Shown here one piece after another: positions 9,466 through 16,734 of a DNA stretch of 64,000 nucleotides. A model generated the notes under the pieces. The model was not told the origin of the DNA. It made no database searches and worked only from the letters and a program-made list of their open reading frames with translations. The stretch lies in assembly GCF_031624635.1 (NCBI RefSeq), contig NZ_JAMQOQ010000002.1, forward strand, positions 434,001 to 498,000, given 5' to 3'. The position numbers and the translations under genes are program-made. Origin of the DNA: Halogeometricum sp. S3BR5-2 (GTDB taxonomy: Archaea > Halobacteriota > Halobacteria > Halobacteriales > Haloferacaceae). Position 1 is the stretch's first letter. Every line of letters begins with the position of its first letter.

Positions 9466-11106
9466 TCAGGCGCCGTCGGTGAGGTCGGAGACGGCGGTCA
9501 TCAACTGCTCCGGTGTGGTCGCCGCCCGTTCGCGCTCTCCGACGCGAACGACGGCCTCCTCGGGCGAGACGCCGTCGGCGCCGGGGAGGACGACCTTCTC
9601 GTGGTCGGCGACGCGCAGGGCCGCGCGGTGGAGGTCCGACCCCGCGGTCGCGCCGACGGCGACGGTCAGCGTCGGGCGCGTCAACCGGGCGGCGACCGAC
9701 CCGTAGCCTGCGACCTGCACGCCGATGCGGTCCCACGCGCCCGCGAAGGCGCCGACGGCCCCGCGGGCCGCCTCTTCGTACCCTCCCTCGCCGGTCGCCG
9801 CCGCGAGGTCGACCAGCGCGTCCGCCATCTCGACGTTCCCGTCGAGGGGGCGGAGCGGTCGGTCGAGGAGGCCCAACCCGGACGCCGGGCCGTCGCGGAA
9901 CGCGCCGTCGTCCGACCGCAGTTCGTCGACGGCCGCGTCCGCGACGGCGCGCGCCCGGTCGAGATATCGCTCGTCGCCGAGCACCTGCCGGGCGCGGACG
10001 AACGCGCCCACGGTCCGCGCGTGGTCCTCCAAGAGGAGCGTCTCGCCCGACTCGTCGGCCGCCTCGAAGTGCGTCACGACGCCGTCGTCGACGAGGCGGT
10101 CCGCGAGGTAGTCAAGCGTCCGCGCCGCGTACTCGCGGGCGTCCTCGTCGTCGGTGTACGCGGTCAGCGTCAGGAGGGCGTCGGCGGCGAGGGCGTTCGC
10201 GCCCGCGTAGGCCGTCAGGTCGCGGCGCGGGCCGGCCCCCTCGGCGCGTTCGGCGGCGTCGCCGTCGTGGTAGTCGTCGTCGCCGGGGCCGACGCTCCCG
10301 CCGAACGCGGCGCCGTTCCAGAGTCGGTCGACGAGGAACCCGCGGGTCCGCCGGGCCGGGTCGAGGAGGGCGTCGTCGCCGGTGTAGAGGTAGCCGTTGG
10401 CGAACGCGCGGACGAGGGCGGCGTTCGCGTCGAGCAGTTTCTCGCGGTGGGGCTCCGACCAGTCGCGGCCGTCGGCGTAGCGGAAGAACCCGCCGGCGAC
10501 GTCGTCGAACAGCGTCTCGCCTATCGTCCGGAGCGTCTCGACCGCCTGCCGGTTCGACCGTTTGAGGGCGAACTCTATCGTCCGCGGCATCGGGAACTTC
10601 GCCTCGTCGCCCCACCCGGCGAACCGGTCGTCGTACTTCTCGTCGAGTTGGCCCGCGAGGTGCTCTTCGATGTGGGTGTCGACCGGTCCCGAAGGGGTCG
10701 GGTCGCCGGCGAGGGCGCGGGGAATGCGTCCGGACTCGGCGCCCTTCTCGGTCCAGGTCTGCCGCACGCGGTTCAACACCTGTCGCATCCCGTCGGGGCC
10801 GAGGTACATCGCGCCGGTGATGAGTTCGCCCGCGGGCGTGCAGAACACCGTCGAGGGGAACCCGCCCATGTTGTAGCGCTCCCGGACGCGCGGGTGGCGG
10901 TCCACGTCGACGCGGACGGGGACGAAGTCGTCGTTCACGTTCGCGGCGATGCGCGGTTCGCCGTACGTCTCGACGTCCATCTCGTGACAGCCGTCACACC
11001 ACGTCGCCGTGAGCGAGAGCAACAGCGGCTTTTCGGCCGTCTCGGCCTCCTCGAACGCCTCCGGCCCCCACTCGCGCCACTCGACGCGCGTCTCGTCGTC
11101 CGTCAT
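9466..11106 (-). CDS. Thioredoxin-domain protein DUF255 (YyaL/SPATA20-like)
   Basis: A 546-residue protein. The start is the ATG of MTDDETRVEWREWGPEAFEE, two codons after an alternative GTG. Residues about 15-130 are a DUF255 thioredoxin-like domain with the redox pair CDGC in SLTATWCDGCHEM and a cis-Pro region GGFPSTVF. The rest is an alpha/alpha six-hairpin glycosidase-like toroid (KFPMPRTIEFALKR, then DGNVEMADALVDLAAATG). Family members such as bacterial YyaL and human SPATA20 have no settled reaction. The protein is shorter than many relatives (about 600-700 residues). It has no signal peptide and is thus cytoplasmic. Confidence 0.88.
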   Translation of the reverse strand: MTDDETRVEWREWGPEAFEEAETAEKPLLLSLTATWCDGCHEMDVETYGEPRIAANVNDDFVPVRVDVDRHPRVRERYNMGGFPSTVFCTPAGELITGAMYLGPDGMRQVLNRVRQTWTEKGAESGRIPRALAGDPTPSGPVDTHIEEHLAGQLDEKYDDRFAGWGDEAKFPMPRTIEFALKRSNRQAVETLRTIGETLFDDVAGGFFRYADGRDWSEPHREKLLDANAALVRAFANGYLYTGDDALLDPARRTRGFLVDRLWNGAAFGGSVGPGDDDYHDGDAAERAEGAGPRRDLTAYAGANALAADALLTLTAYTDDEDAREYAARTLDYLADRLVDDGVVTHFEAADESGETLLLEDHARTVGAFVRARQVLGDERYLDRARAVADAAVDELRSDDGAFRDGPASGLGLLDRPLRPLDGNVEMADALVDLAAATGEGGYEEAARGAVGAFAGAWDRIGVQVAGYGSVAARLTRPTLTVAVGATAGSDLHRAALRVADHEKVVLPGADGVSPEEAVVRVGERERAATTPEQLMTAVSDLTDGA

Positions 11107-11306
11107 GTCCACACGTGGGCGGCGGCCGGGGGTAAGCCCTTCGAGGCGTCGCTCGGTTCGGCGCCAACGAACGCGAGGCGCGCCGATGCGAAAGCCGCCG
11201 GGTGTTCCGCGAGGGAGGTAGTCAGATGGGAGAGACTGTCTCGGACGAGAGTTAGTTTCCGCGGCGGCGTGTTTTAAGACAAGGCGAGTGATACTGTACG
11301 GCGAGC

Positions 11307-11465
11307 ATGCCCTCTCAGTTCGAGTGTTTCCAAGACGGTTGCAACTTCATGGTCCGCGCGGACAGCGACGAGGAGGTCGTCCACCTCGTCCAAGAACACG
11401 CGCGGTTCACGCACGACATCTCCCTCGACGGCGACACCATCGAGTCGGAGATCGAACACGTCTGA
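11307..11465 (+). CDS. DUF1059 small protein
   Basis: A 52-residue protein starting MPSQFECFQDGCNFMVRADS and ending SEIEHV. The paired Cys in ECFQDGCNF, the DEEVVHLVQEHARFTH helix and the length match the DUF1059 family of small, possibly zinc-binding proteins that are common in haloarchaea. Function is unknown. A TTTTAAGA stretch about 30 bases upstream looks like a TATA element. It is followed after 58 bases by a helix-turn-helix regulator in the same direction. Confidence 0.8.
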   Translation: MPSQFECFQDGCNFMVRADSDEEVVHLVQEHARFTHDISLDGDTIESEIEHV

Positions 11466-11523
11466 TGCGTGCGCTCCCGGTGCGCTCCGTGTCCGAGCGC
11501 GATTCCGAACTCACTCCCTCCAC

Positions 11524-12276
11524 ATGGACGACGACGACCTCGTCGAGGTAGTCAAGCGCCTCCCCATCCTCGAAGCCCTCCGGAACGGGCCGCAGAGCGC
11601 GGGGGGTCTGGAGGAACGGCTCTCCTTCTCTCGGTCCACGGTCCACCGGGCCACGAACGCCCTCGGCGCCTTAGGGATGATCCGCAAGCGCGACGGCGAG
11701 TTCGAGTTGACCTCGTTCGGCCGCGTCGCGGTCCGACGCCTGTCGGAGTGCCGACGCGACCTCGACATCGCCGACCGCCTGTCGCCGTTTCTCAACGCCG
11801 TCGACGCCGACGTGGCGTTCCCCGTCGCCGCCCTCTCGGACGCCGCGGTCACCTCGCCGGACCGCGGGCAGGCCCACTTCGCCGTCAAGCGCGTCTCCGA
11901 CCTGATGAGGGAGTCCAAGTCGCTCCGCACCTTCTCGGCCGTCGTCTCCCCGGTGTACGTCGACATCTGCTGTCGACAGGCGCGACGGGGCGCGAGCGTC
12001 GAGGCCGTCTTCGACAGACGCGTCGTCGACATCCTGTTCGACGAGTACGGTCCGGAGGCGCGCGAGGCGATACGGGGCGGCGACCTGGAGGTGCTCATCT
12101 GCGACGACTGCCCCTTCGAACTGTTCGTCTTCGACGACTGCGTGGCGATGACGGCGCACGGTTCCGGCGGCGAGCGAACGCCGTTCGTCGAGTCGTCGAA
12201 CCCCGACCTCTACGAGTGGGCCGAAGACCTGTTCGTGCGATACAAATCCGACGCGGAGTTCGCCACCGTCTTCTGA
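11524..12276 (+). CDS. Winged-helix regulator with C-terminal effector domain (MarR/FilR1-like)
   Basis: A 250-residue protein. Residues 1-70 are a winged helix (LPILEALRNGPQSAGGLEE, then FSRSTVHRATNALGALG), and the remainder is an alpha/beta domain with DICCRQARRGASVEAVFD and a Cys pair in LICDDCPFELFVFDD. This resembles the methanogenesis-regulator FilR1 middle domain type found in many archaeal one-component regulators, with a C-terminal domain that ends YKSDAEF. The effector is unknown. It lies just downstream of the DUF1059 gene and could share its transcript. Confidence 0.8.
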   Translation: MDDDDLVEVVKRLPILEALRNGPQSAGGLEERLSFSRSTVHRATNALGALGMIRKRDGEFELTSFGRVAVRRLSECRRDLDIADRLSPFLNAVDADVAFPVAALSDAAVTSPDRGQAHFAVKRVSDLMRESKSLRTFSAVVSPVYVDICCRQARRGASVEAVFDRRVVDILFDEYGPEAREAIRGGDLEVLICDDCPFELFVFDDCVAMTAHGSGGERTPFVESSNPDLYEWAEDLFVRYKSDAEFATVF

Positions 12277-12435
12277 GCCGTCGCGCCGTCCAGCCGAAGT
12301 GACCTGTTCGATCACTCTTCCCAGATTTGAAACGGCTCTCACCGGCCGAACCGTTTTCTAAACTGAACAAACGTGCAAATTTTGTCCGCCACACCGACGT
12401 ATATTTGTGTGTTCGTCCAAGGTGGTGAACGAAGG

Positions 12436-12777
12436 ATGTCAGCCGACACTGGGGATGGAGACGGACCGTCGGTTCCGTTCAAAACGATAGACGACTTCCG
12501 ATACGACGACCAGATGGGGATGTACCGAGCGAGATACGACGCCGCGTCCGCGCACGAACTCCTCGTGGATATCGTCCTCGCCGTCGCGGACATCGAGGGC
12601 GCCACGACCGACGATATCGACCCGGCGTACCGGAGTATCGACGCGGACGCCTTCGAGACGCTGGTGCGCGCGAACGCGGGCGAGGACCTCTCGGCCGGAC
12701 CGCTGACGTTCCCGCTCGGCGGACATCGAGTGACCGTGGTCGCGGGCGAGGTCACGTTCGAGCGCCGACCCCCCTGA
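12436..12777 (+). CDS. HalOD1 output domain protein
   Basis: A 113-residue protein starting at the ATG of MSADTGDGDGPSVPF. Upstream in-frame codons run through the promoter and are rejected. The body has the HalOD1 pattern: an ELLVDIVLAVADIEG helix, then DIDPAYRSIDADAFETLV, then a terminal beta hairpin GHRVTVVAGEVTFER. HalOD1 is a small haloarchaeal domain that often acts as an output module in signalling proteins; here it is the whole protein. A TATA-like GTATATTT lies about 35 bases before the start and a GGTGGTGA ribosome-site-like stretch about 12 bases before it. Confidence 0.85.
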   Translation: MSADTGDGDGPSVPFKTIDDFRYDDQMGMYRARYDAASAHELLVDIVLAVADIEGATTDDIDPAYRSIDADAFETLVRANAGEDLSAGPLTFPLGGHRVTVVAGEVTFERRPP

Positions 12778-12940
12778 CCGACCGGCGGCCGCCGCCTCCG
12801 CCTTCGTCGCCGTCGTCGTCGGGACCGGGGTCGCCGGCGAACGTCTTATCGGTAGAGCGACGAATCGGCTGTCAGAAGATGTTTTAGGCACGCCCGTGCT
12901 ACGTTCGGGTAGTCGGGCGCCCCCCGTCGCCCCGTCGAAC

Positions 12941-13333
12941 ATGAGACCAGAACTCTACCGAGAGACTCGAACCCGGAGCCCGAACCACGTCCAGACGGAC
13001 GGCGGCGAGCCCTCGCTCGATACCGTCTTCCAGATACTCAGCAACCGTCGTCGCCGCTTCGTCCTCTACTTTCTCACCGAAATCGACGACCCCGTCGGGC
13101 GCGAGGAGTTGGCGAGGCGCATCGCGACGTGGGAACGAGACGAGGACATCGGCGACGTCCCGAGCGACGAAATCGCCCGCGTCACCGTCTCGCTCGACCA
13201 CGCGCATCTCCCGCGACTCGAAGACGGCGGCGTCGTCTCGTACGACCGCGAAGAGCGAGAGATAGCGGCGACGGACGCCGTCGACCGCTTCCTGCCGTAT
13301 CTCGACTTGGCTCGATCCGAAGACTTCGACTGA
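12941..13333 (+). CDS. DUF7344 winged-helix protein
   Basis: A 130-residue acidic protein beginning MRPELYRETRTRSPNHV. The segment TVFQILSNRRRRFVLYFL followed by DDPVGREELARRIATWE and DHAHLPRLEDGGVVSYDREE is the common haloarchaeal DUF7344 winged helix, which resembles ArsR-like DNA-binding domains. It is likely a transcription regulator of unknown target. It stands alone between the HalOD1 gene and fxsA. Confidence 0.8.
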   Translation: MRPELYRETRTRSPNHVQTDGGEPSLDTVFQILSNRRRRFVLYFLTEIDDPVGREELARRIATWERDEDIGDVPSDEIARVTVSLDHAHLPRLEDGGVVSYDREEREIAATDAVDRFLPYLDLARSEDFD

Positions 13334-13453
13334 CGCCGCCGCCGTCCGCGTTCGCGTCCGCATCCGCACCCGCACCCGCACCCGGTCGTCCAGTCCCGCG
13401 GTCGGCGCCCCGCGGGACACAAGGGCTATGAACGACGACCGAAAAGAGGGGGT

Positions 13454-13936
13454 ATGCAGACGCGCTGGGTCATCGCGGCACTCCTCGCGATTCCGCTCTT
13501 GGACACGCTGCTGTTGATTCCGCTGTCCGGGTTCATCGGGTTCACGTCGACGGTGCTCCTGGTCGTTCTGACCGGTCTCGTCGGGATGCTCCTCGTCCGC
13601 GCCGAGGGGCGTCACACCCTCTCGAAACTCCAGCGGAAGGCCGCGACGGGCACGTTGCCGACGAACGAACTGCTGGATGGCGGCCTGCTCATCGCCGCGG
13701 GCGCATTTCTGCTCACGCCCGGTATCGTCACCGACCTCCTCGGGTTCGTCCTGGCCGTCCCAGTGACGCGCTATCCGCTCCGCGAGGCGCTGAAACGCTT
13801 CGTCGTCCGCCCGTACCTCGAAAAGCAGACCGAGGGGTTCTTCTCGGGCGACGTCTGGGTCGGCGGGTTCCCCGACGACGACGTCATCAACCTCGACCCC
13901 GAGAACTACGGTCGCCCGGACGACGATAACTCCTGA
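13454..13936 (+). CDS. fxsA: FxsA family membrane protein
   Basis: A 160-residue protein with three to four hydrophobic segments and the hallmark FxsA features: IPLLDTLLLIPL near residues 13-24, the central LDGGLLIAAGAFLLTPGIVTD and the FVLAVPVTRYPLREAL stretch. In E. coli FxsA suppresses exclusion of phage T7 by the F plasmid when overproduced. Its normal role is unknown. The length matches the family. The C-terminal 50 residues are soluble and acidic. Confidence 0.92.
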   Translation: MQTRWVIAALLAIPLLDTLLLIPLSGFIGFTSTVLLVVLTGLVGMLLVRAEGRHTLSKLQRKAATGTLPTNELLDGGLLIAAGAFLLTPGIVTDLLGFVLAVPVTRYPLREALKRFVVRPYLEKQTEGFFSGDVWVGGFPDDDVINLDPENYGRPDDDNS

Positions 13937-14421
13937 TCCACGACTGACCTCCGGACTCGTCCGTTCTCATCCGCGTTTACCCGTCTTCGTCCTCGTCCTC
14001 CGTCAGATACCCCTCTCATAAACGATCTGGAATCTTAGAGGCTTTTCTGTCGATAAACTGGGCTTCATGTAGTCCTCTGTTCCCATATCTGAAGTTAGAT
14101 ATGATGGTGATAAAAACACATCTATCTATCGAGAGATGTTGTCTCAATTTTGAATCTATATCTCCGGAGACGGACACGAGAGGCCGTTGGTCGAAAGCTA
14201 TACCCGAGGAGAGTAATCAGATACCGAACCCTCGCCGTTCGGCCGGCGGTCTGCGGCCGCCACCGGCTCGCGGTGACTCGGAATTCCCGACGGCGTGCCA
14301 ACCGTTCCCATTACGGACGTATACCTGTAACTAGCCCCGTCACGAGTGACTGGGGCCCTCACGGGTCCGTTCGTCGACGCTGCCCTGCGGGGTCCGGTGG
14401 TTCGGTCGTTAGGCGACGTGA
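13937..14421. other. AT-rich gene-free spacer with inverted repeats
   Basis: This 485-base stretch between fxsA and the first PadR gene is markedly AT-rich from about 14000 to 14170 and holds no convincing gene. It contains ATATCT/AGATAT at 14085-14102 (six-base arms, six-base spacer) and ACATCT/AGATGT at 14118-14139 (six-base arms, ten-base spacer). Open frames crossing it have Arg/Pro-rich, non-acidic translations unlike local proteins. Confidence 0.5.
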
Positions 14422-14718
14422 CTACTGGTCCGCGAGCGCCGGAACGGTTTCGTTCTCCCACCGTCGGCGCTTCTCCAACGCCTCGCGGCCGGCCTCGGAG
14501 AGCGTGTAGTAGTTCGTCCGTCGGTCGAGTTGTCCCTTCTCGACTAGTCCGTTCTCCACGACCACGTCGAGGTTCGGATAGAGGCGACCGTGGTTCACTT
14601 CGTCGATCTCCTTTTCGATCTCCTCTTTGACGGTCTGACCCGACGGCTTCTCCAGTCCCGCGATCACCGTCAGCAGGTCCCGTTGGAACCCGGTCAACTC
14701 GAACATATCGTTCGTCAT
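14422..14718 (-). CDS. PadR family transcriptional regulator, copy 1
   Basis: A 98-residue one-domain regulator with the PadR winged helix: FELTGFQRDLLTVIAGLE, then QTVKEEIEKEI, then the wing LVEKGQLDRRTNYYTLSE. It lacks the long C-terminal dimerisation helix of PadR-s1 proteins and is like the small archaeal PadR type. It is about 86 per cent identical to copy 2 located 115 bases upstream on the same strand, and the DNA is also closely similar, so this is a recent tandem duplication. Differences cluster in the last 20 residues. No target gene lies next to it. Confidence 0.9.
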   Translation of the reverse strand: MTNDMFELTGFQRDLLTVIAGLEKPSGQTVKEEIEKEIDEVNHGRLYPNLDVVVENGLVEKGQLDRRTNYYTLSEAGREALEKRRRWENETVPALADQ

Positions 14719-14832
14719 CGAGCATCTCTTCTCGCGACGAACATATATATTCGACTAATGTTCTATATTGATGACTGTACCATATCCTTGTATGACTGCA
14801 CTACCGGAACCCGGCCGACGGCCGAGGCCCGG

Positions 14833-15129
14833 TCAGTCTTCGGTGAGGCTCGGAACGGTTTCGTTCTCCCACTGCCGGCGGTTCGCGAGCGCTTCGCGCC
14901 CCGACTCGGAGAGCGCGTAGTAGTTCGTCCGTCGGTCGAGTTGTCCCTTCTCGACCAGACCGTTCTCGACGAGGGCGTCGAGGTTCGGATAGAGGCGGCC
15001 GTGGTTCACCTCGTCGATCTCCTTTTCGATCTCCTCTTTGACGGTCTGACCCGACGGCTTCTCCAGTCCCGCGATTACGGTGAGAACGTCTCGCTGAAAT
15101 CCCGTCAACTCGAACACGTCGTCTGTCAT
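14833..15129 (-). CDS. PadR family transcriptional regulator, copy 2
   Basis: A 98-residue protein starting MTDDVFELTGFQRDVLTVIA. The frame extends nine codons further upstream, but this Met aligns with copy 1. It is a tandem paralogue with 14 differences in 98 residues, several conservative. The central part from EKPSGQTVKEE to NHGRLYPNLD is unchanged, so DNA recognition is probably shared, while the C-terminal end has drifted. An AGTAT-N8-ATACT repeat lies upstream (separate entry). The two copies have separate AT-rich promoters rather than one operon. Confidence 0.9.
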   Translation of the reverse strand: MTDDVFELTGFQRDVLTVIAGLEKPSGQTVKEEIEKEIDEVNHGRLYPNLDALVENGLVEKGQLDRRTNYYALSESGREALANRRQWENETVPSLTED

Positions 15130-15168
15130 CGCTAGCCGTTCTCCGCTGAACGGCAAATAAGTATGGAG

Positions 15169-15186
15169 AGTATAGACAAGAATACT
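15169..15186. promoter_or_regulatory. PadR operator-like inverted repeat AGTAT-N8-ATACT
   Basis: Five-base perfect arms AGTAT and ATACT flank an eight-base spacer 40 bases before the start of PadR copy 2. Outward of the arms GGAG and GTCTC extend partial symmetry. PadR proteins bind sites of the ATGT-N8-ACAT type, so both spacing and arm composition fit an autoregulatory site. Occupancy is inferred. Confidence 0.45.
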
Positions 15187-15736
15187 GTCTCATTATATGA
15201 CTAGTAACGGGTCGCGACCCCGAGCGAATCCGCCGAGCGCTGAAGTGGCCGTCTTCGACGGTATCCCTGCCGGTCGACTCGAACCTCGGAGCGACCGTTC
15301 CGAACACGTACTCGCTCGGGCCGCCGAGAGCGGCGTGACCGACGCGGTTTCGAGGCAGTGACAGAGAGGGCTTCTCGGCTCTCCGCTCGCGCCACCGGGG
15401 ATGCGGTTTCGGAGAACCGACTTAGGCCCTCGGGGCGATTGAGATCTCTTAGATAGTATCTATAACTATCTAAGCATCATCTCGTCTCGTAAGTTCGTAT
15501 CTAGAGCTTTTTAACCGCGCTAAAGTGATAATTTTTCGATTGTGTACTCAAATACGCACTAGTCACATCTATAGTCCCCGATATATAGGTATATAGGTAG
15601 TCTCTGCGGTTGGTATCGAAATAGCCGGAATCGACGCCCCTCCGGTGGCAGTGCGTCGGTACGTATCACCCGGCGGAGTCGCCTCGAAAAGAAACTCTTA
15701 AACGAATCCTCGAACAACGACTGAATGCGCTCACCT
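15187..15736. other. Gene-free spacer with AT-rich island before tRNA-Ile
   Basis: No gene is supported in this stretch. The first 230 bases are of normal GC. From about 15440 to 15610 the composition falls to a level unlike the rest of the window and includes a strong stem-loop (separate entry), a run of Ts (GCTTTTTAACC) and the direct repeat TATATAGG at about 15588 and 15596. This may be promoter DNA of the tRNA, a small RNA gene or a remnant of transferred DNA. Confidence 0.4.
15448..15474. repeat. Perfect ten-base inverted repeat (stem-loop)
   Basis: CTTAGATAGT is followed after a seven-base spacer ATCTATA by its exact complement ACTATCTAAG. A second overlapping palindrome TAGATA-G-TATCTA exists in the left half, so alternative foldings are possible. 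It lies in the AT-rich island upstream of tRNA-Ile, with no T run directly after it, so it is not an obvious terminator. A protein-binding site or RNA structure is possible. Confidence 0.7.
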
Positions 15737-15810
15737 GGGCCAATAGCTCAGTCAGGTTGAGCGCTCGGCTGATAACCGGGAGGTCCGCGGTTCAAATCCG
15801 CGTTGGCCCA
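15737..15810 (+). tRNA. tRNA-Ile (anticodon GAU)
   Basis: A 74-base cloverleaf. The acceptor stem GGGCCAA pairs with TTGGCCC near the 3' end, followed by discriminator A. The anticodon arm CTCGG-CTGATAA-CCGGG carries GAT at positions 34-36, so it decodes AUC/AUU. The T arm has CGCGG-TTCAAAT-CCGCG. The CCA end is not encoded (TCC follows). No intron is visible. Confidence 0.96.
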
Positions 15811-16101
15811 TCCACTGCGCGAGCGGTCTTCGACCGTTCCGCGTTAGGGGCTGAGAACTCCCCAGCCACCTAACTTCGTTGTACTTACTCCCGAAGGGGT
15901 TCCGGTATCTCCGTCGAACATCGCTCCGCGACGAACCGGCGACGTCGGCGCGTTCACGCCCCAACTCGATAGCTCCGAAAGCGGCGCGTCCGGTGTTTCG
16001 GCGGTCCGCAGGATTCGCGCTTAGTCGTCCGTCTTACCCGGGCGGCCCGTAGAACGGAAGCTCTCTTTCGGCCGGCCTAAAAACCGAAGCAACTATGATG
16101 T
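15811..16101. other. Gene-free spacer between tRNA-Ile and the DtxR gene
   Basis: I see no supportable gene here. A reverse-strand open frame covers the tRNA and this spacer, but its translation (GFEPRTSRLSAE) is the familiar artefact of reading a tRNA gene backwards. No integrase or repeated tRNA 3' end is seen, so there is no evidence of an integrated element. Confidence 0.5.
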
Positions 16102-16117
16102 TTTAGGTGTCCCTAAA
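16102..16117. promoter_or_regulatory. DtxR/SirR-type metal box
   Basis: TTTAGG-TGTC-CCTAAA is a perfect six-base-arm palindrome located 48 bases before the ATG of the DtxR-family gene. TTAGG/CCTAA palindromes are the operator type of DtxR/IdeR/MntR iron or manganese repressors. The position and the downstream gene make metal-dependent autoregulation likely. Confidence 0.65.
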
Positions 16118-16164
16118 GACATGGCGAGAGCGAGTTCGGGTCGGGAGGTGCCGATTCGGCGCGG

Positions 16165-16569
16165 ATGAGCGAGCGCTCGCAGTATCTCCTCGCGCTGTAC
16201 ATCGTCGAGCACCGGCACCGACCGCCGGTCGCGCCCGGTCGGGTCGCCGAACTCGTCGGCCGCACGCCGGCGACGGCCATCGAGGCGTTCCACCGGTTCG
16301 ACGACGAGGGGTTGGTCGACTACGAACCCTACGAGGGCGTCGAACTCACGGGCCGAGGTCGAGCGGTCGCGTCGGACCTCCACGAGACGTACGTGACGCT
16401 CTCGTGGTTCTTCCGGAGCGTCCTTGAACTCGACGACTACGAGGGCGAAGCGATGCAGATGGCGGGCGTCCTCAGCCCCCACGTCGCCGGGCGACTCGCG
16501 TCGACGCTCCCGTACGAGGGCCCGGACGGGGAGGAGGGCGCGGCGTCGATGCGAAACGGCGAGGAGTGA
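16165..16569 (+). CDS. DtxR family metal-dependent regulator
   Basis: A 134-residue protein. Residues 1-60 form the DtxR winged helix (QYLLALYIVEHRHRPPVAPG, then GRTPATAIEAFHRFDDEGLV). Residues 70-125 resemble the metal-binding and dimerisation helices (LTGRGRAVASDLHETYVTLSWFFRSVLEL), but there is no C-terminal SH3-like domain. In a classical family member the helix after the wing carries Glu/His metal ligands, and here a His (SDLHETY) and acidic residues are present. The start at 16165 follows the metal box. It probably senses Fe2+ or Mn2+. The regulon beyond itself is not visible here. Confidence 0.85.
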   Translation: MSERSQYLLALYIVEHRHRPPVAPGRVAELVGRTPATAIEAFHRFDDEGLVDYEPYEGVELTGRGRAVASDLHETYVTLSWFFRSVLELDDYEGEAMQMAGVLSPHVAGRLASTLPYEGPDGEEGAASMRNGEE

Positions 16570-16734
16570 CGAACACGTCCGCGCCCCGCCCGTCGATGCT
16601 TCGGCGCGGCGTCCCTACCGACGACGTCGTCGTTCCCGAAGGTAGCGGATAGTCGAGAAACGCGCGTAGAAGTGTGGGTCCCATCCCGACGGGACGCTCG
16701 CGGAGAGAGGCGGCGTCCCGAGTTCGGATCGCCG

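Noticed and set aside
9295-11277. 660-codon forward frame opposite the DUF255 gene
   Set aside because: Shadow frame crossing the TrmB promoter and the DUF255 gene.
14101-14509. Two overlapping forward frames (14101-14334 and 14150-14509)
   Set aside because: They run through AT-rich spacer DNA and the PadR gene, with Arg/Ser/Pro-rich translations and no start signal.
15752-15964. Reverse-strand frame covering tRNA-Ile
   Set aside because: It reads the tRNA gene in antisense and gives the well-known GFEPRTSRLSAE artefact; no real protein.
15737-16101. Integration site at tRNA-Ile
   Set aside because: No integrase gene and no repeat of the tRNA 3' end seen in the next kilobases, so there is no evidence for an integrated element.
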